Positions 1 through 7,379 are shown, counted from the stretch's first letter. The stretch is DNA of 64,000 nucleotides from an uncultured Flavobacteriaceae bacterium (GCA_947494825.1 CANLWN010000001.1:558001-622000); one strand, 5' to 3'. The notes: generated by a model from the sequence alone, not told the origin. Made by a program: numbers and translations.

Positions 1-33
1 GCCGACCCAATGGACGGCATGCTCGGCATCTAA
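1..33 (+). CDS. possible C-terminal end of a gene entering from the left
   Basis: The first 33 bases read in frame 1 as ten residues ending MLGI and a TAA stop. This could be the tail of a plus-strand gene that starts outside the window and converges on the YHS gene. Ten residues are too few to assign a family, and an open frame this short is easily due to chance. Confidence 0.3.
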   Translation, partial: ADPMDGMLGI

Positions 34-57
34 AAAAAAGCAATCACAAACGAACCA

Positions 58-522
58 CTATTTTGTCTGCAAACCTTTCCAGTTCTTGTTGGCAGTAGGC
101 AAAAGCTTGGACTCCTTTTCGGCAATCCACAGTTGTTTTGCATCCACTTCAACATCGTTTAGGAACAGATAGTATTTTCCATTGCTCACCACGAATTTGG
201 TGGGATCTACCCTGAACTTTGCTCCTGCATAAACCCCAAAGGCACAAAAACCACCGTATTGCGGCATATATTTTCCAGGATTGCTGTCAAAGGTTTTTTT
301 CTGCTCCGCCGAGGTAAAGTAATAAGCAATTTTGTTGTGGGTAGATTTAAACTGCTTAGATCCCCTTTGGGCCAAGCCCAAATCCAAATAGGATACCGGG
401 CTGTACCCCTGTAGGCCTATTTTGCTATCATCAATGTTGTTGGCCTTTTTATCTTGTGCAAGACCTATTGTACTTACCATTATAGCAAGTGCAATTACTG
501 TTGTTTTGAATACATTTTTCAT
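58..522 (-). CDS. YHS domain-containing secreted protein
   Basis: The 154-residue product has an N-terminal signal peptide (hydrophobic to about residue 22, then QDKK), so it is exported to the periplasm. The rest matches the YHS family: a GYSPVSY segment near residue 40, YYFTSAEQKKTF and a GGFCAFGV motif with the single conserved Cys. YHS domains are small modules often found beside metal-handling or oxidoreductase proteins; their biochemical role is usually unknown, and no partner is shown here. It is the last gene of a minus-strand group and lies 36 bp behind an NTF2-like gene, so co-transcription with it is likely. Family assignment is fairly secure; function is not. Confidence 0.8.
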   Translation of the reverse strand: MKNVFKTTVIALAIMVSTIGLAQDKKANNIDDSKIGLQGYSPVSYLDLGLAQRGSKQFKSTHNKIAYYFTSAEQKKTFDSNPGKYMPQYGGFCAFGVYAGAKFRVDPTKFVVSNGKYYLFLNDVEVDAKQLWIAEKESKLLPTANKNWKGLQTK

Positions 523-558
523 TTTTCCTATTGTTTTTGTTTATACGCGTTTAATTAA

Positions 559-912
559 TTATTGTGCATTGAAATATTCTTCATGCGACACTTTTCCTTC
601 CTCGTTCCAGGTCCTACGGATGACTTCGTGCCAGTAGATCTTACTACCGTCCGCCATATTGAAATCAAAGGTGAATTCCGAGGCGGATTCGTTGCCATCC
701 ACTATAGTATTGTGATGGGTAATGCCGTTTACCTGGGCAATTGCTCCGGCAAACCCTTCCATCTTTTCCACCATCTGCTGTTTGTTGGTCGTTGCTAATC
801 CGTTGTAGTCGGATGTAGTGGCATCCTCTGCAAAAAACTGTTGGACCGCATCTACGATAGCTCCTTTTGAAACTACGCCGTCCATCTCTGTAACTATTGC
901 TTTAATGTTCAT
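559..912 (-). CDS. NTF2-like (SnoaL-type) protein, paralog A
   Basis: This 117-residue protein without signal peptide has the features of a single-domain NTF2/SnoaL-like alpha+beta barrel: an N-terminal helix, the FFAEDATTSDY segment, and a C-terminal strand pair with SEFTFDF and IYWHEVIRRTWNEEGKV. Proteins of this fold are small-molecule isomerases, hydrolases or binding proteins, and the substrate cannot be read from the sequence. It is clearly homologous to the product of the gene at 1535-1900: the segments NGITHH and ESASEFTFDF are shared almost exactly. A regulatory element at 985-1019 is shared with that gene and with the AraC gene at 2005-3057, which points to common control. Confidence 0.82.
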   Translation of the reverse strand: MNIKAIVTEMDGVVSKGAIVDAVQQFFAEDATTSDYNGLATTNKQQMVEKMEGFAGAIAQVNGITHHNTIVDGNESASEFTFDFNMADGSKIYWHEVIRRTWNEEGKVSHEEYFNAQ

Positions 913-957
913 TTTTTTAATTTTTAAGTTTTACTTTAATTGTTTTTAATTACAGTA

Positions 958-1019
958 CAAATTTCAGCACAACAGGGGGGTTCCTACGTATGAAAAAAGC
1001 GCAAAGAATTGTACTTTTT
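958..1019 (-). promoter_or_regulatory. promoter and 35-bp operator copy A (upstream of NTF2-like A)
   Basis: On the plus strand the element reads TACGTAT (985-991), 7 nt, GCGC (999-1002), 6 nt, then TTGTACTTTTT (1009-1019). The same words with identical spacing occur at 1972-2006 and 3169-3203. Twenty bases towards the gene lies a -7-like box (minus-strand GAAATTTG, 958-965), at the same distance as in the other two copies. The placement just upstream of -7 suits an activator site; the likely binder is the double-AraC protein encoded next door (inference). Confidence 0.7.
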
Positions 1020-1103
1020 GAATCAGTGAATTGGCTGTCGGGTTTGGTTCCCATTGGGTTTAAACTCCTTGTCCCATTTTTCGTCCTTGGCGGTTCTGCA
1101 AAT

Positions 1104-1133
1104 AAAAAAAGGTGTGGAAATCCACACCTTTTT
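1104..1133. terminator. bidirectional intrinsic terminator
   Basis: A run of A is followed by GGTGTGGA, a two-base loop AA, TCCACACC and a run of T. The arms extend into the A and T tracts, giving a stem of about 13 bp that can work in both directions. It lies 29 bp beyond the stop codon of the SPW-like membrane gene (1162-1515, minus) and so should end the transcript coming from NTF2-like B, leaving NTF2-like A to its own promoter. Confidence 0.85.
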
Positions 1134-1161
1134 GGTAAAGCCGTTCTTTTTTTAGCAGGTC

Positions 1162-1515
1162 CTACACCGCCAATTCCGGTTTGTGCAAACTCACCACGGT
1201 AAGTACGGCAGCACCGTTTAGCCAGTAGTAATACGCATCGATCCCCTGAAATGCAAAGGCAAAGGGTACAATGATAAAAACCACGGCTACCAACAAATCA
1301 ACCAACAAATGAATTTTATAGGGAATCACACGTAGTGCTCCCAAATGATGGTCTGTCAATAAGGTCAAAACAAAGGCCGCAATACCTGTGGCCACCGAGA
1401 GCTGCAAAGCCAAGGGATTTGAATCTCCCAAGCCCAATAAAAAGGGAAGGGTCATTAAGGCAACAGCAACGGGATAGTCCAAAAATGCATGTATTCTTTT
1501 TGTTACAAATTTCAT
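1162..1515 (-). CDS. small four-TM membrane protein, SPW-repeat-like
   Basis: A 117-residue protein made almost entirely of four hydrophobic segments (about residues 16-30, 40-56, 68-90 and 95-110) with a basic N-terminus. The arrangement of two similar helix pairs and the length resemble SPW-repeat or DUF-type small membrane proteins of Bacteroidota; the match is by general character only. It starts 19 bp after the stop of NTF2-like B and is followed by a strong terminator, so the two genes form a two-gene operon under the 35-bp operator. Its role in the regulon is unknown. Confidence 0.65.
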   Translation of the reverse strand: MKFVTKRIHAFLDYPVAVALMTLPFLLGLGDSNPLALQLSVATGIAAFVLTLLTDHHLGALRVIPYKIHLLVDLLVAVVFIIVPFAFAFQGIDAYYYWLNGAAVLTVVSLHKPELAV

Positions 1516-1534
1516 GATTACAAGTTTTAAAAGG

Positions 1535-1900
1535 TTAAATTTTCGTTTTATGTGAGTTAAAATATTCTTCCTTGACTACCTGGCCCTTTTCGTTCCAGGT
1601 ACGACGTATGATCTCATGCCAATAAATGGTACTATTGCCGCTTAGCTTAAAATCGAACGTGAATTCCGAGGCGGATTCGTTACCCTCTATCAGGGTACCG
1701 TGATGGGTAATACCGTTGACTTTCGTAACGGCGTCCGCAATAGCCTGCATCTTTTCCAGGGCCTGTTTTTTGTTCATGGTCCGTACCCCTTTATAATCCA
1801 GGGTAACGGCATCATCGGCAAAGAATTGCTTCACGCCATCTACCATGGCGCCTTGGGACACGAGTACGTCTAAATCTTCTACCAGGGTTTTAAGGTTCAT
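1535..1900 (-). CDS. NTF2-like (SnoaL-type) protein, paralog B
   Basis: The 121-residue cytoplasmic protein is a close paralog of the product of 559-912. It has the same FFADDAVTLDY, NGITHH, ESASEFTFDF and YWHEIIRRTWNEKGQV segments, plus a short basic C-terminal extension (HKTKI). This is an NTF2-like fold with unassigned ligand. The gene is the first of an operon with the SPW-like membrane gene and has its own copy of the 35-bp element at 1972-2006. Duplication of both coding region and promoter suggests two isoforms of one function, for example a heteromeric pair (inference). Confidence 0.82.
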   Translation of the reverse strand: MNLKTLVEDLDVLVSQGAMVDGVKQFFADDAVTLDYKGVRTMNKKQALEKMQAIADAVTKVNGITHHGTLIEGNESASEFTFDFKLSGNSTIYWHEIIRRTWNEKGQVVKEEYFNSHKTKI

Positions 1901-1944
1901 TTGTCAAATTTTAATGTCATGGCATGTCATCGCCATTCACAGTG

Positions 1945-2006
1945 CAAATTTGAAAATGATCGGAGGGATTTTACGTATGAAAAAAACGCAAAAAATTGTA
2001 CTTTTT
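1945..2006 (-). promoter_or_regulatory. promoter and 35-bp operator copy B (upstream of NTF2-like B)
   Basis: Plus-strand words are TACGTAT (1972-1978), 7 nt, ACGC (1986-1989), 6 nt, TTGTACTTTTT (1996-2006), the same order and spacing as copies A and C. The -7-like box CAAATTTG is at 1945-1952, again 20 bases from the element. Copies A and B are also similar in the flanking AGT(A/G)CAAATTT segment, consistent with a duplicated promoter; copy C shares only the core words and spacing. Confidence 0.7.
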
Positions 2007-3057
2007 ATCTTCTATAGGTAGAGGGGGCTGCACCAGTCTGCTGCGCAAAGAACTTGGAGAAGTTGCTGGGTTCTTCAAACCCCAGGGAATAGGCCACTTC
2101 CTTGACAATCTCTCCCTGGTCCAGCATGGTCTTGGCCGAATCCACCAGTTGGGCGCGAATCATCTGGCCCAGGGTAACGTTCATCCTGTCCTTGACCTTT
2201 TTGGAGAGGGCCTTCACGGAGATGTTCATCTTATCGGCATAAAAAGCCAGGGCGTGCTCTTCCTTATGAAAAAGCTGCACAAGCTCAATGAGGTTCTGGG
2301 TAAAGGAATCCCTGTTCCCATAATCAAAGCTATTACGGAAGTCCTTAGGAGTCTGACCCAGTTTGTTTTTGAAGACCCTATTGAAGTAAGCAGGGTCCTT
2401 AAACCCCTTTTCATAAGCAATTTCCTGGATGCTCTTGTCCGTAAAGGCCAGTTCTTTCTGGCTTTCCACCAATTGTTTGCCCGCAACCATTTTTTGAACG
2501 GATATCCCCAACTTGTCTTTTAGCAGGGCCTGGATGTTATGTTGATGCGAATGGATAAGGTGTTCCTTTAACTGCCCAATATTGACATGGTTGGAAAACT
2601 CTTCATCAATCACCTCCTTAACGTCAAAGATAATTTCGTATTCTTCCTTATTGGCGCTGAAAGGATTCTGCCAGTACCATTGATCTACCGAGGTGTCGAT
2701 CAATTTATCCATATTGGTATTAAAGACGGTCTTTTCCAAAAAAGATTGGCAATCCTCACATTCACTATAGTTTATATAACCCAAGGAGACCAGATGTTTA
2801 AACAGGATCCTCACATCCTTGGACTTGAACAGGATTTCATCGGGAAAGGTGATAAAGCGGACCAAAAAATCCTCGGACAGGAATTTAATGTACTGCCCTT
2901 TTTCCAAATAGATGATCTTATCATCCCAGTCCGAATAGAACTTGAAATCGACTTGTATGGCACCGGAACCCTTAAGAATATGCACCAAGGTATACCGGTC
3001 TATGAAATAAACCTTATCCACTTCGGCATTAAACTTTTTAACGGTCGTGTTTTCCAT
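2005..3057 (-). CDS. transcriptional regulator with two tandem AraC DNA-binding domains
   Basis: From the chosen start the protein has 350 residues: an N-terminal cupin-like sensor region (about 1-100), a Cys pair (SECEDC), and then two complete AraC-type helix-turn-helix domains. The first (about 186-242) ends IAYEKGFKDPAYFNRVFK and GQTPKDFR; the second (about 274-350) ends VAYSLGFEEPSNFSKFF and GAAPSTYRR. One AraC domain is the norm, so this protein carries four HTH motifs. The ATG at 3057 is preferred over an upstream in-frame start at 3144, because 3144 falls inside the -7 region that goes with operator copy C. A 35-bp element precedes this gene and both NTF2-like genes, so autoregulation and control of the neighbours are likely (inference). 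Confidence 0.88.
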   Translation of the reverse strand: MENTTVKKFNAEVDKVYFIDRYTLVHILKGSGAIQVDFKFYSDWDDKIIYLEKGQYIKFLSEDFLVRFITFPDEILFKSKDVRILFKHLVSLGYINYSECEDCQSFLEKTVFNTNMDKLIDTSVDQWYWQNPFSANKEEYEIIFDVKEVIDEEFSNHVNIGQLKEHLIHSHQHNIQALLKDKLGISVQKMVAGKQLVESQKELAFTDKSIQEIAYEKGFKDPAYFNRVFKNKLGQTPKDFRNSFDYGNRDSFTQNLIELVQLFHKEEHALAFYADKMNISVKALSKKVKDRMNVTLGQMIRAQLVDSAKTMLDQGEIVKEVAYSLGFEEPSNFSKFFAQQTGAAPSTYRR

Positions 3058-3141
3058 GTCGGTCCGTGGTATCGCCCACCTGATTAACGCATCTGTACAT
3101 GTTGTTTTCCCAAAATTGTCGGCACATCCTGAAAATTGCAG

Positions 3142-3203
3142 CAAAGGTTACCAAAAATCTACCCCTCTTACGTATCCATTACACGCTTTTTCTTGCACTT
3201 TTT
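3142..3203 (-). promoter_or_regulatory. promoter and 35-bp operator copy C (upstream of the double-AraC gene)
   Basis: Plus-strand words are TACGTAT (3169-3175), 7 nt, ACGC (3183-3186), 6 nt, TTGCACTTTTT (3193-3203). The 7-nt and 6-nt spacers differ fully from copies A and B, while the words and distances are kept, which argues for selection rather than recent duplication. A -7-like box (minus-strand AACCTTTG, 3142-3149) lies at the same 20-base distance as in the other copies. Confidence 0.65.
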
Positions 3204-3324
3204 CCTTTGGATTCTCATTGAGGCGGGGTTTTCCAAGACGTTCTTCCTTAGTCCGTCGTATAAAAATGCCCATAATTACTAACTTAGTATGGCCTAATAC
3301 AGGAACGCATTAAAATTTTCAGCA

Positions 3325-4356
3325 TTGGAATCAACGGTCAACATCCTATTCACCTCCATTATCACCAGCTTGGGGCTGGGGCTCAGTTTCTTCTTTGGGA
3401 TTCTTTTCTTGAAAAATGCAAAAATCCAAAATCGGATACTGGGACTGCTTTTGATCGTTATGGCCCTGCGGATCACCAAGTCCATTTTTTACAATTATGT
3501 GGAGCTGCCCCTGTTTGTGAAAAACCTGGGATTGGCCGCCAATCTGGCTGCGGGACCTCTACTCTACCTCTATGGCCATCATCTGGCCAATGTGAGCAAA
3601 ACTCTTGGAAAGGCCAATCTAATCCACTTTCTGCCTACGCTGGTCTATGTACTGGGCTGCACTGTATTGCCCAATGCCCCGGACAGTGTTTTCTGGACGT
3701 ACAGCTATGTTTTTATTCTCCTCCAATCGTTCACCTATGTTGGGTTTAGCCTATACCTGCACCATAAAAAAATGCATATGTTGGAAAAGAAAGTAAGGTT
3801 ATGGTACTTAAGACTCACCCTGGTACTGGCCACGATATGGGTCGTTTATACCTTGATATTCATGGACATCCTCCCCATATATACCGCAGGTCCCATAGCC
3901 TACTCCCTGTTGGTAGTGCTATTGGCCTACCTATCGATCAATAAAAGAAAGATCGAGGGGTTGAACATTTTGGGGAAATATGGCAATTCCAAGTTGTCCT
4001 ATGAAGAAGGAAAGCGATATTTTGATAAAATTGAACAGCTGCTTCGCGACCAGAAGCTGTATTTGCAAGCCGACCTAAGTCTGCAGACCCTTGCTAAAGC
4101 AGTAGGTGTTTCACCCAGACAGGTTTCGGAGACCATCAATCGGTTTTCGGACAGGAATTTTGCGAATTATATCAATAGTTACAGGGTCGAAGAGGCCAAA
4201 ACCTTGTTGAAATCGACCGACAAAAAAAACAAGATCATAAGCATTGCCCTAGACTCCGGATTTAACAACCTCTCTACCTTTAATGTGGCGTTCAAAGCGG
4301 ACACTGATCAAACCCCTTCCGAGTACCGCGAAAAATTCAATCGGCAGCTTATTTAG
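3325..4356 (+). CDS. 7TM-type AraC family transcriptional regulator
   Basis: About seven hydrophobic segments fill residues 8-203 of this 343-residue protein, followed by a cytoplasmic AraC domain (about 235-343) with VSPRQVSETINRF, the YINSYRVEEAKTLL helix and SIALDSGFNNLSTFNVAFK. Membrane-bound AraC regulators of this layout are common in Flavobacteriia and are thought to sense a signal at the membrane and regulate a nearby gene. The start is TTG: an in-frame TAA lies at 3295-3297 and no ATG or GTG occurs before the first TM helix. It is followed 73 bp later by the aminotransferase gene on the same strand, a possible target. Confidence 0.88.
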   Translation: MESTVNILFTSIITSLGLGLSFFFGILFLKNAKIQNRILGLLLIVMALRITKSIFYNYVELPLFVKNLGLAANLAAGPLLYLYGHHLANVSKTLGKANLIHFLPTLVYVLGCTVLPNAPDSVFWTYSYVFILLQSFTYVGFSLYLHHKKMHMLEKKVRLWYLRLTLVLATIWVVYTLIFMDILPIYTAGPIAYSLLVVLLAYLSINKRKIEGLNILGKYGNSKLSYEEGKRYFDKIEQLLRDQKLYLQADLSLQTLAKAVGVSPRQVSETINRFSDRNFANYINSYRVEEAKTLLKSTDKKNKIISIALDSGFNNLSTFNVAFKADTDQTPSEYREKFNRQLI

Positions 4357-4429
4357 TGTTTTCCTTTCAGGATTCATGAATCCAATAGCCTTGAATCTCC
4401 CATTTTGAGTTATTTACCCAAAAAAAGAT

Positions 4430-5587
4430 ATGGGTACGATAAACAGAAGACAGTGGTTGAAGCAATCAGCTGCAGCATCGATCGGGATGGGCGGACTAAG
4501 CATTACCGGCTTTAATGCCTTTGGTGCCGTCACCAAGGAAAGGAAAAGGTTTGATCCGGCGTCGGAAGCCGGTGTAACGCGCCTGCTCTACAATGAAAAC
4601 CCCAACGGGCCCAGTGATGCCACAAAAAAACGGATAGCACAGCTTATCCCTAGAAGTAACCGTTACGCGACCTTTCATAAGTACGATTACCTTGCACTAA
4701 AAAATCTGATAGCAGAACAGGAAGGTCTGGAACCCGAAAACGTAATGCTCGGGCACGGTTCCTTTGACCCGCTCATATCGGTCGCTACCCACTTTGGTAG
4801 TAAAAAGGAACACCTTGTGGTGCCCAGTCCCAGTTTTGACGTGGTGGGTTCCTTTGCCCGAAAACTGGGAGCGGACGTGGTTCCGGTGGAGGTGGACTCG
4901 GCCTTTAAGATCGATCTGCCCGCTATGCGGGAAGCCATAAAAGACAAAACCAGCTTGGTGACCGTCTGTAACCCTAACAACCCCACCGGGACGGTGGTCG
5001 ATACGGACGAATTGAAAGCATTTTGCAAAGAGGTGCCCAAGCAAACCACCGTATTGATCGATGAGGCCTACATTCACTATCGCGATGCCTGGCGGCAGCA
5101 TACCATGGCGCCACTGCTGAAAGATGGTGCCAATATTCTGGTGACCCGTACCTTTTCCAAGATCTATGGGATGGCCGGGCTGCGCATAGGTTTTATGCTG
5201 GGGCCCAAGGAATTGATCAAGGAATTGGAGGCCAAATTTACGATGGGATTTCCCGGGAATATGCCCAATGGCCTGAGCGTGGCGGCTGCTTGTGCTGCAT
5301 TGGAGGACAAAGCTTTTGTTTCCCGATCGCGGGAACTGAACCAGCAGGCGCGTACCGATTTTTACAAAGCGCTGGACCAGCTTGGTCTGCCCTACATACC
5401 CAGTGCTGCCAATTTTGTGTACTTCGACGTGACCGACTTTCCCGCTTATAAAAAATTGATGTGGTCCCATAAAATATTACTTGCCGGCGGATGGCCCACA
5501 AAAAAGAACTGGGCCAGGGTTACCATAGGTACCCAAGAGGAGCTGGACTTCCTACTGGAAAAGATGCAGGGGAAGGCCTGGTTGTGA
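4430..5587 (+). CDS. Tat-exported class I/II aminotransferase, HisC-like
   Basis: The 385-residue protein begins with a twin-arginine signal (NRRQWLKQSAAASIG) followed by a hydrophobic stretch, so it should be folded and loaded with PLP before export. The remainder is a fold-type I aminotransferase of the histidinol-phosphate aminotransferase group: YNENPNGPS at the N-terminus, NPNNPTGT, D211 in LIDEAYIHY (contacts the PLP ring nitrogen) and K244 in TFSKIYGMAG (Schiff-base lysine). Exported HisC-like enzymes are not part of normal histidine synthesis; they occur in several Bacteroidota and their substrate is not established. No his genes lie nearby. The upstream 7TM-AraC gene may control it. 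Confidence 0.87.
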   Translation: MGTINRRQWLKQSAAASIGMGGLSITGFNAFGAVTKERKRFDPASEAGVTRLLYNENPNGPSDATKKRIAQLIPRSNRYATFHKYDYLALKNLIAEQEGLEPENVMLGHGSFDPLISVATHFGSKKEHLVVPSPSFDVVGSFARKLGADVVPVEVDSAFKIDLPAMREAIKDKTSLVTVCNPNNPTGTVVDTDELKAFCKEVPKQTTVLIDEAYIHYRDAWRQHTMAPLLKDGANILVTRTFSKIYGMAGLRIGFMLGPKELIKELEAKFTMGFPGNMPNGLSVAAACAALEDKAFVSRSRELNQQARTDFYKALDQLGLPYIPSAANFVYFDVTDFPAYKKLMWSHKILLAGGWPTKKNWARVTIGTQEELDFLLEKMQGKAWL

Positions 5588-5656
5588 TTGCTGATGCTTA
5601 TTGGTCCATGGATTTTGGGTCGTAGAATTATGAATGATGAATTGGGAATTAGGAAT

Positions 5657-5951
5657 TGTAGTGTGCTTGGCGCTTAACGTATAGCATGGTGCGTTGTAGT
5701 GGGTGCACCTACGCCATCCGCATGTCGCCATCCGCATGTCGCCGTAGCTTTAGCGGAGGCACAGGCTGTGGTGCGTGATGACAGTAGGCAATAAACAGTT
5801 ATCGATCCGCTATTTGGTCAGGAAATACAACTAGAGATTCTTCGCTCCGCTCTGAATGACAACACACATTGATTTGTCATTCCGAGCCTGCGAGGAATCT
5901 TTGACCGTAAATAGTGGACAGTTCTCGGTACCAAATGCTGAGTTTTGGGTT
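5657..5951. repeat. ~290-bp direct repeat, copy 1
   Basis: This segment and 6891-7173 align along their whole length with roughly 90% identity by eye. Shared landmarks are GTAGCTTTAGCGGAGGCACA, ACAGTTATCGATCCGC, the 66-bp inverted repeat, and TACCAAATGCTGAGTTTTGG at the end. The two copies are in direct orientation and flank a single gene (6118-6678). Confidence 0.85.
5835..5900. repeat. 66-bp palindromic interspersed element, copy 1
   Basis: The arms run AGATTCTTCGC...CTGAATGACA and TGTCATTCCGAG...GAGGAATCT, forming a long imperfect inverted repeat around a short centre. Related copies are at 7057-7122, 27384-27459 and 59235-59342. It encodes nothing and looks like a REP or MITE-type element. 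Confidence 0.75.
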
Positions 5952-6117
5952 AAGGGTTACGGGTTATGAATGATGAATTAAGGGTTTCGCGTTCGGAATT
6001 GGACCCTTTTCGCTAATCCCTTTTCGCTATTCGCTAATCCCTCTTCGCTTTTTCACTAATCTTCGGCCAGCTTTAGGTAAAGGGCTGTGGTTGGTCCCAT
6101 TGGCGGGCATGGGATGG

Positions 6118-6678
6118 TCAAAACCGATACCCCACGGAGAGGTCCCCTTGAAACAGCCCTTCAGGAGCCCGGCGACCCCCTGCAATGGTCCTGGCCCCTC
6201 CTACCAAAAACTGGAGTACAAAACCTTGCTTGTTAACCCACTTCCACCCAAGTCCAACTCCTGCGCCAAAACTGTGGTACTTCTTCAGATGGCTATTATG
6301 GTAATAGTAGTAGTCTTCCCCCGTATAATATCCCATAAATCCCTGTATAAAAAGGCCCTTGGTCCCATATTGTTTCCGCTCCGTAAAGTAGATCCGATAA
6401 AATGGGCTTAGGGAAAAATCATATTCAAAATAATTCTCTCCAACATTAAAAACAATGTTCCCGCCGTAGGAAGTATAGGTATTGGCGATGCGTTCATATT
6501 CCAAATCCAAAATGGGACCGGCCAATAGTTTAACCAAGCCAATTTTCAGTTCGTTTGCTCTGTCTTCAATAGGCACGGGTGTTCCCTTATTGGTATGCAA
6601 ACCGATTTCCTGAGCTGTACAAAAAACAGCAGCGAACAACAAAAAGAAGCATAGCACAGTACTTTGGTACTTGTTCAT
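6118..6678 (-). CDS. small outer-membrane beta-barrel-type protein
   Basis: Starting at MNKYQST the protein has 186 residues, with a signal peptide ending near CTAQE. The mature part alternates polar and aromatic residues (YFEYDFSLSPFYRIYF, YYYYHNSHL) and ends in SVGYRF, with a terminal Phe as in outer-membrane barrel proteins. It resembles DUF3575-like small barrels of Bacteroidota. ATG 6678 was preferred to 6702 because the signal peptide begins there. The gene stands alone between two direct repeats. Confidence 0.7.
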   Translation of the reverse strand: MNKYQSTVLCFFLLFAAVFCTAQEIGLHTNKGTPVPIEDRANELKIGLVKLLAGPILDLEYERIANTYTSYGGNIVFNVGENYFEYDFSLSPFYRIYFTERKQYGTKGLFIQGFMGYYTGEDYYYYHNSHLKKYHSFGAGVGLGWKWVNKQGFVLQFLVGGARTIAGGRRAPEGLFQGDLSVGYRF

Positions 6679-6694
6679 AACATGTGATTTTAAT

Positions 6695-6797
6695 GGGGCC
6701 ATGCCTTGCGGCAGGCAGGCGCACCCTAATTAGTTCATAAAACTGCGCATAAAATGAGAGGGAAGAAAAACCCATGTAACAAGTGGGCGCATATGGT
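6695..6797. repeat. upstream repeat shared with 25625-25735, copy 1
   Basis: Common words with the other copy, in the same order, are GGGGCCATGCC(T/G)TGCGGCAGGC, then TAAAACTGC, GATAAAATG or CATAAAATG, GGGAGAAAAA-like and TGTAA(C/T)AAGTGGG. Both copies lie just upstream of a minus-strand gene for an exported protein (6678 and 25542). Confidence 0.65.
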
Positions 6798-6890
6798 GAC
6801 AGGTGGGGAGTTTTTGCTAGGTGAGAGTTGGCAGGAGGCGTTTCGCAGTCGGGAGTTATGGGTTATTGAATTAGGAATGATGAAATGGGA

Positions 6891-7173
6891 ATTGTGATGT
6901 GCTCGGCGCTTGGCGTTTAGCGCGGTGCATTGTAGTGGGTGCGCCTACTCCATCCACATGTCGCCGTAGCTTTAGCGGAGGCACAGGCTGTGGTGTGTGA
7001 TGACAGTAGGCAATAAACAGTTATCGATCCGCTATTTGGTCAGGAAATACAACTAGAGATTCTTCGCTCCGCTCTGAATGACAACACACATTGATTTGTC
7101 ATTCTGAGCCTGCGAGGAATCTTTGACCGTAAACAGCGGACAGTTCTTGGTACCAAATGCTGAGTTTTGGGTT
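6891..7173. repeat. ~290-bp direct repeat, copy 2
   Basis: This is the second copy of the repeat at 5657-5951. It lacks the internal 15-bp duplication and differs by scattered substitutions, so the copies are not freshly made. Confidence 0.85.
7057..7122. repeat. 66-bp palindromic interspersed element, copy 2
   Basis: Same element as 5835-5900, inside repeat copy 2. Only one base differs between the two (GTCATTCTGAG here against GTCATTCCGAG). Confidence 0.75.
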
Positions 7174-7379
7174 GCGGGTAATGAATTATGAGTTGTTGAA
7201 TGATGAATTAGGGGTTGCGATGCGCTTGGCGCTTGGCGTAAAGCGCGGTGCGTTGTAGTGGTAGTGTCGAGTCATTGGTTATGAATCCCTTGTTCTTCTG
7301 TTGATGAAAAAGCCTTAATTTGGTAGGGACAGTACTTGGTCAATAACGATGTTCCTTCGTTGACGCTACTCAAAAACAA

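Larger units (their letters stand above)
5588..6117. other. intergenic region with repeat copy 1
   Basis: No gene is supported in these 530 bases. They hold copy 1 of the ~290-bp direct repeat (5657-5951) and low-complexity text made of short words such as GGGTTATGAATGATGAATT and TTCGCTAATCCCT, of a type seen again at 53.1-53.7 and 58.9-59.4 kb. A 15-bp internal duplication (CATCCGCATGTCGCC) occurs near 5715-5745. Confidence 0.6.
6679..7379. other. intergenic region with repeat copy 2
   Basis: No gene is supported here. The stretch holds a ~100-bp segment (6695-6797) related to 25625-25735, then copy 2 of the ~290-bp repeat (6891-7173) and a partial third start of the same repeat at 7217-7260 (TGCGCTTGGCGCTTGGCG). 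The remainder is low-complexity repeat text. Confidence 0.6.

Noticed and set aside
990-1202. Plus-strand open frame over the operator and terminator at about 1 kb
   Set aside because: It crosses the operator and the terminator hairpin and has no protein-like features.
2005-3144. ATG at 3144 as the start of the double-AraC gene
   Set aside because: The position falls in the -7 region that matches the spacing of operator copy C; the ATG at 3057 leaves a leader and begins at the conserved domain.
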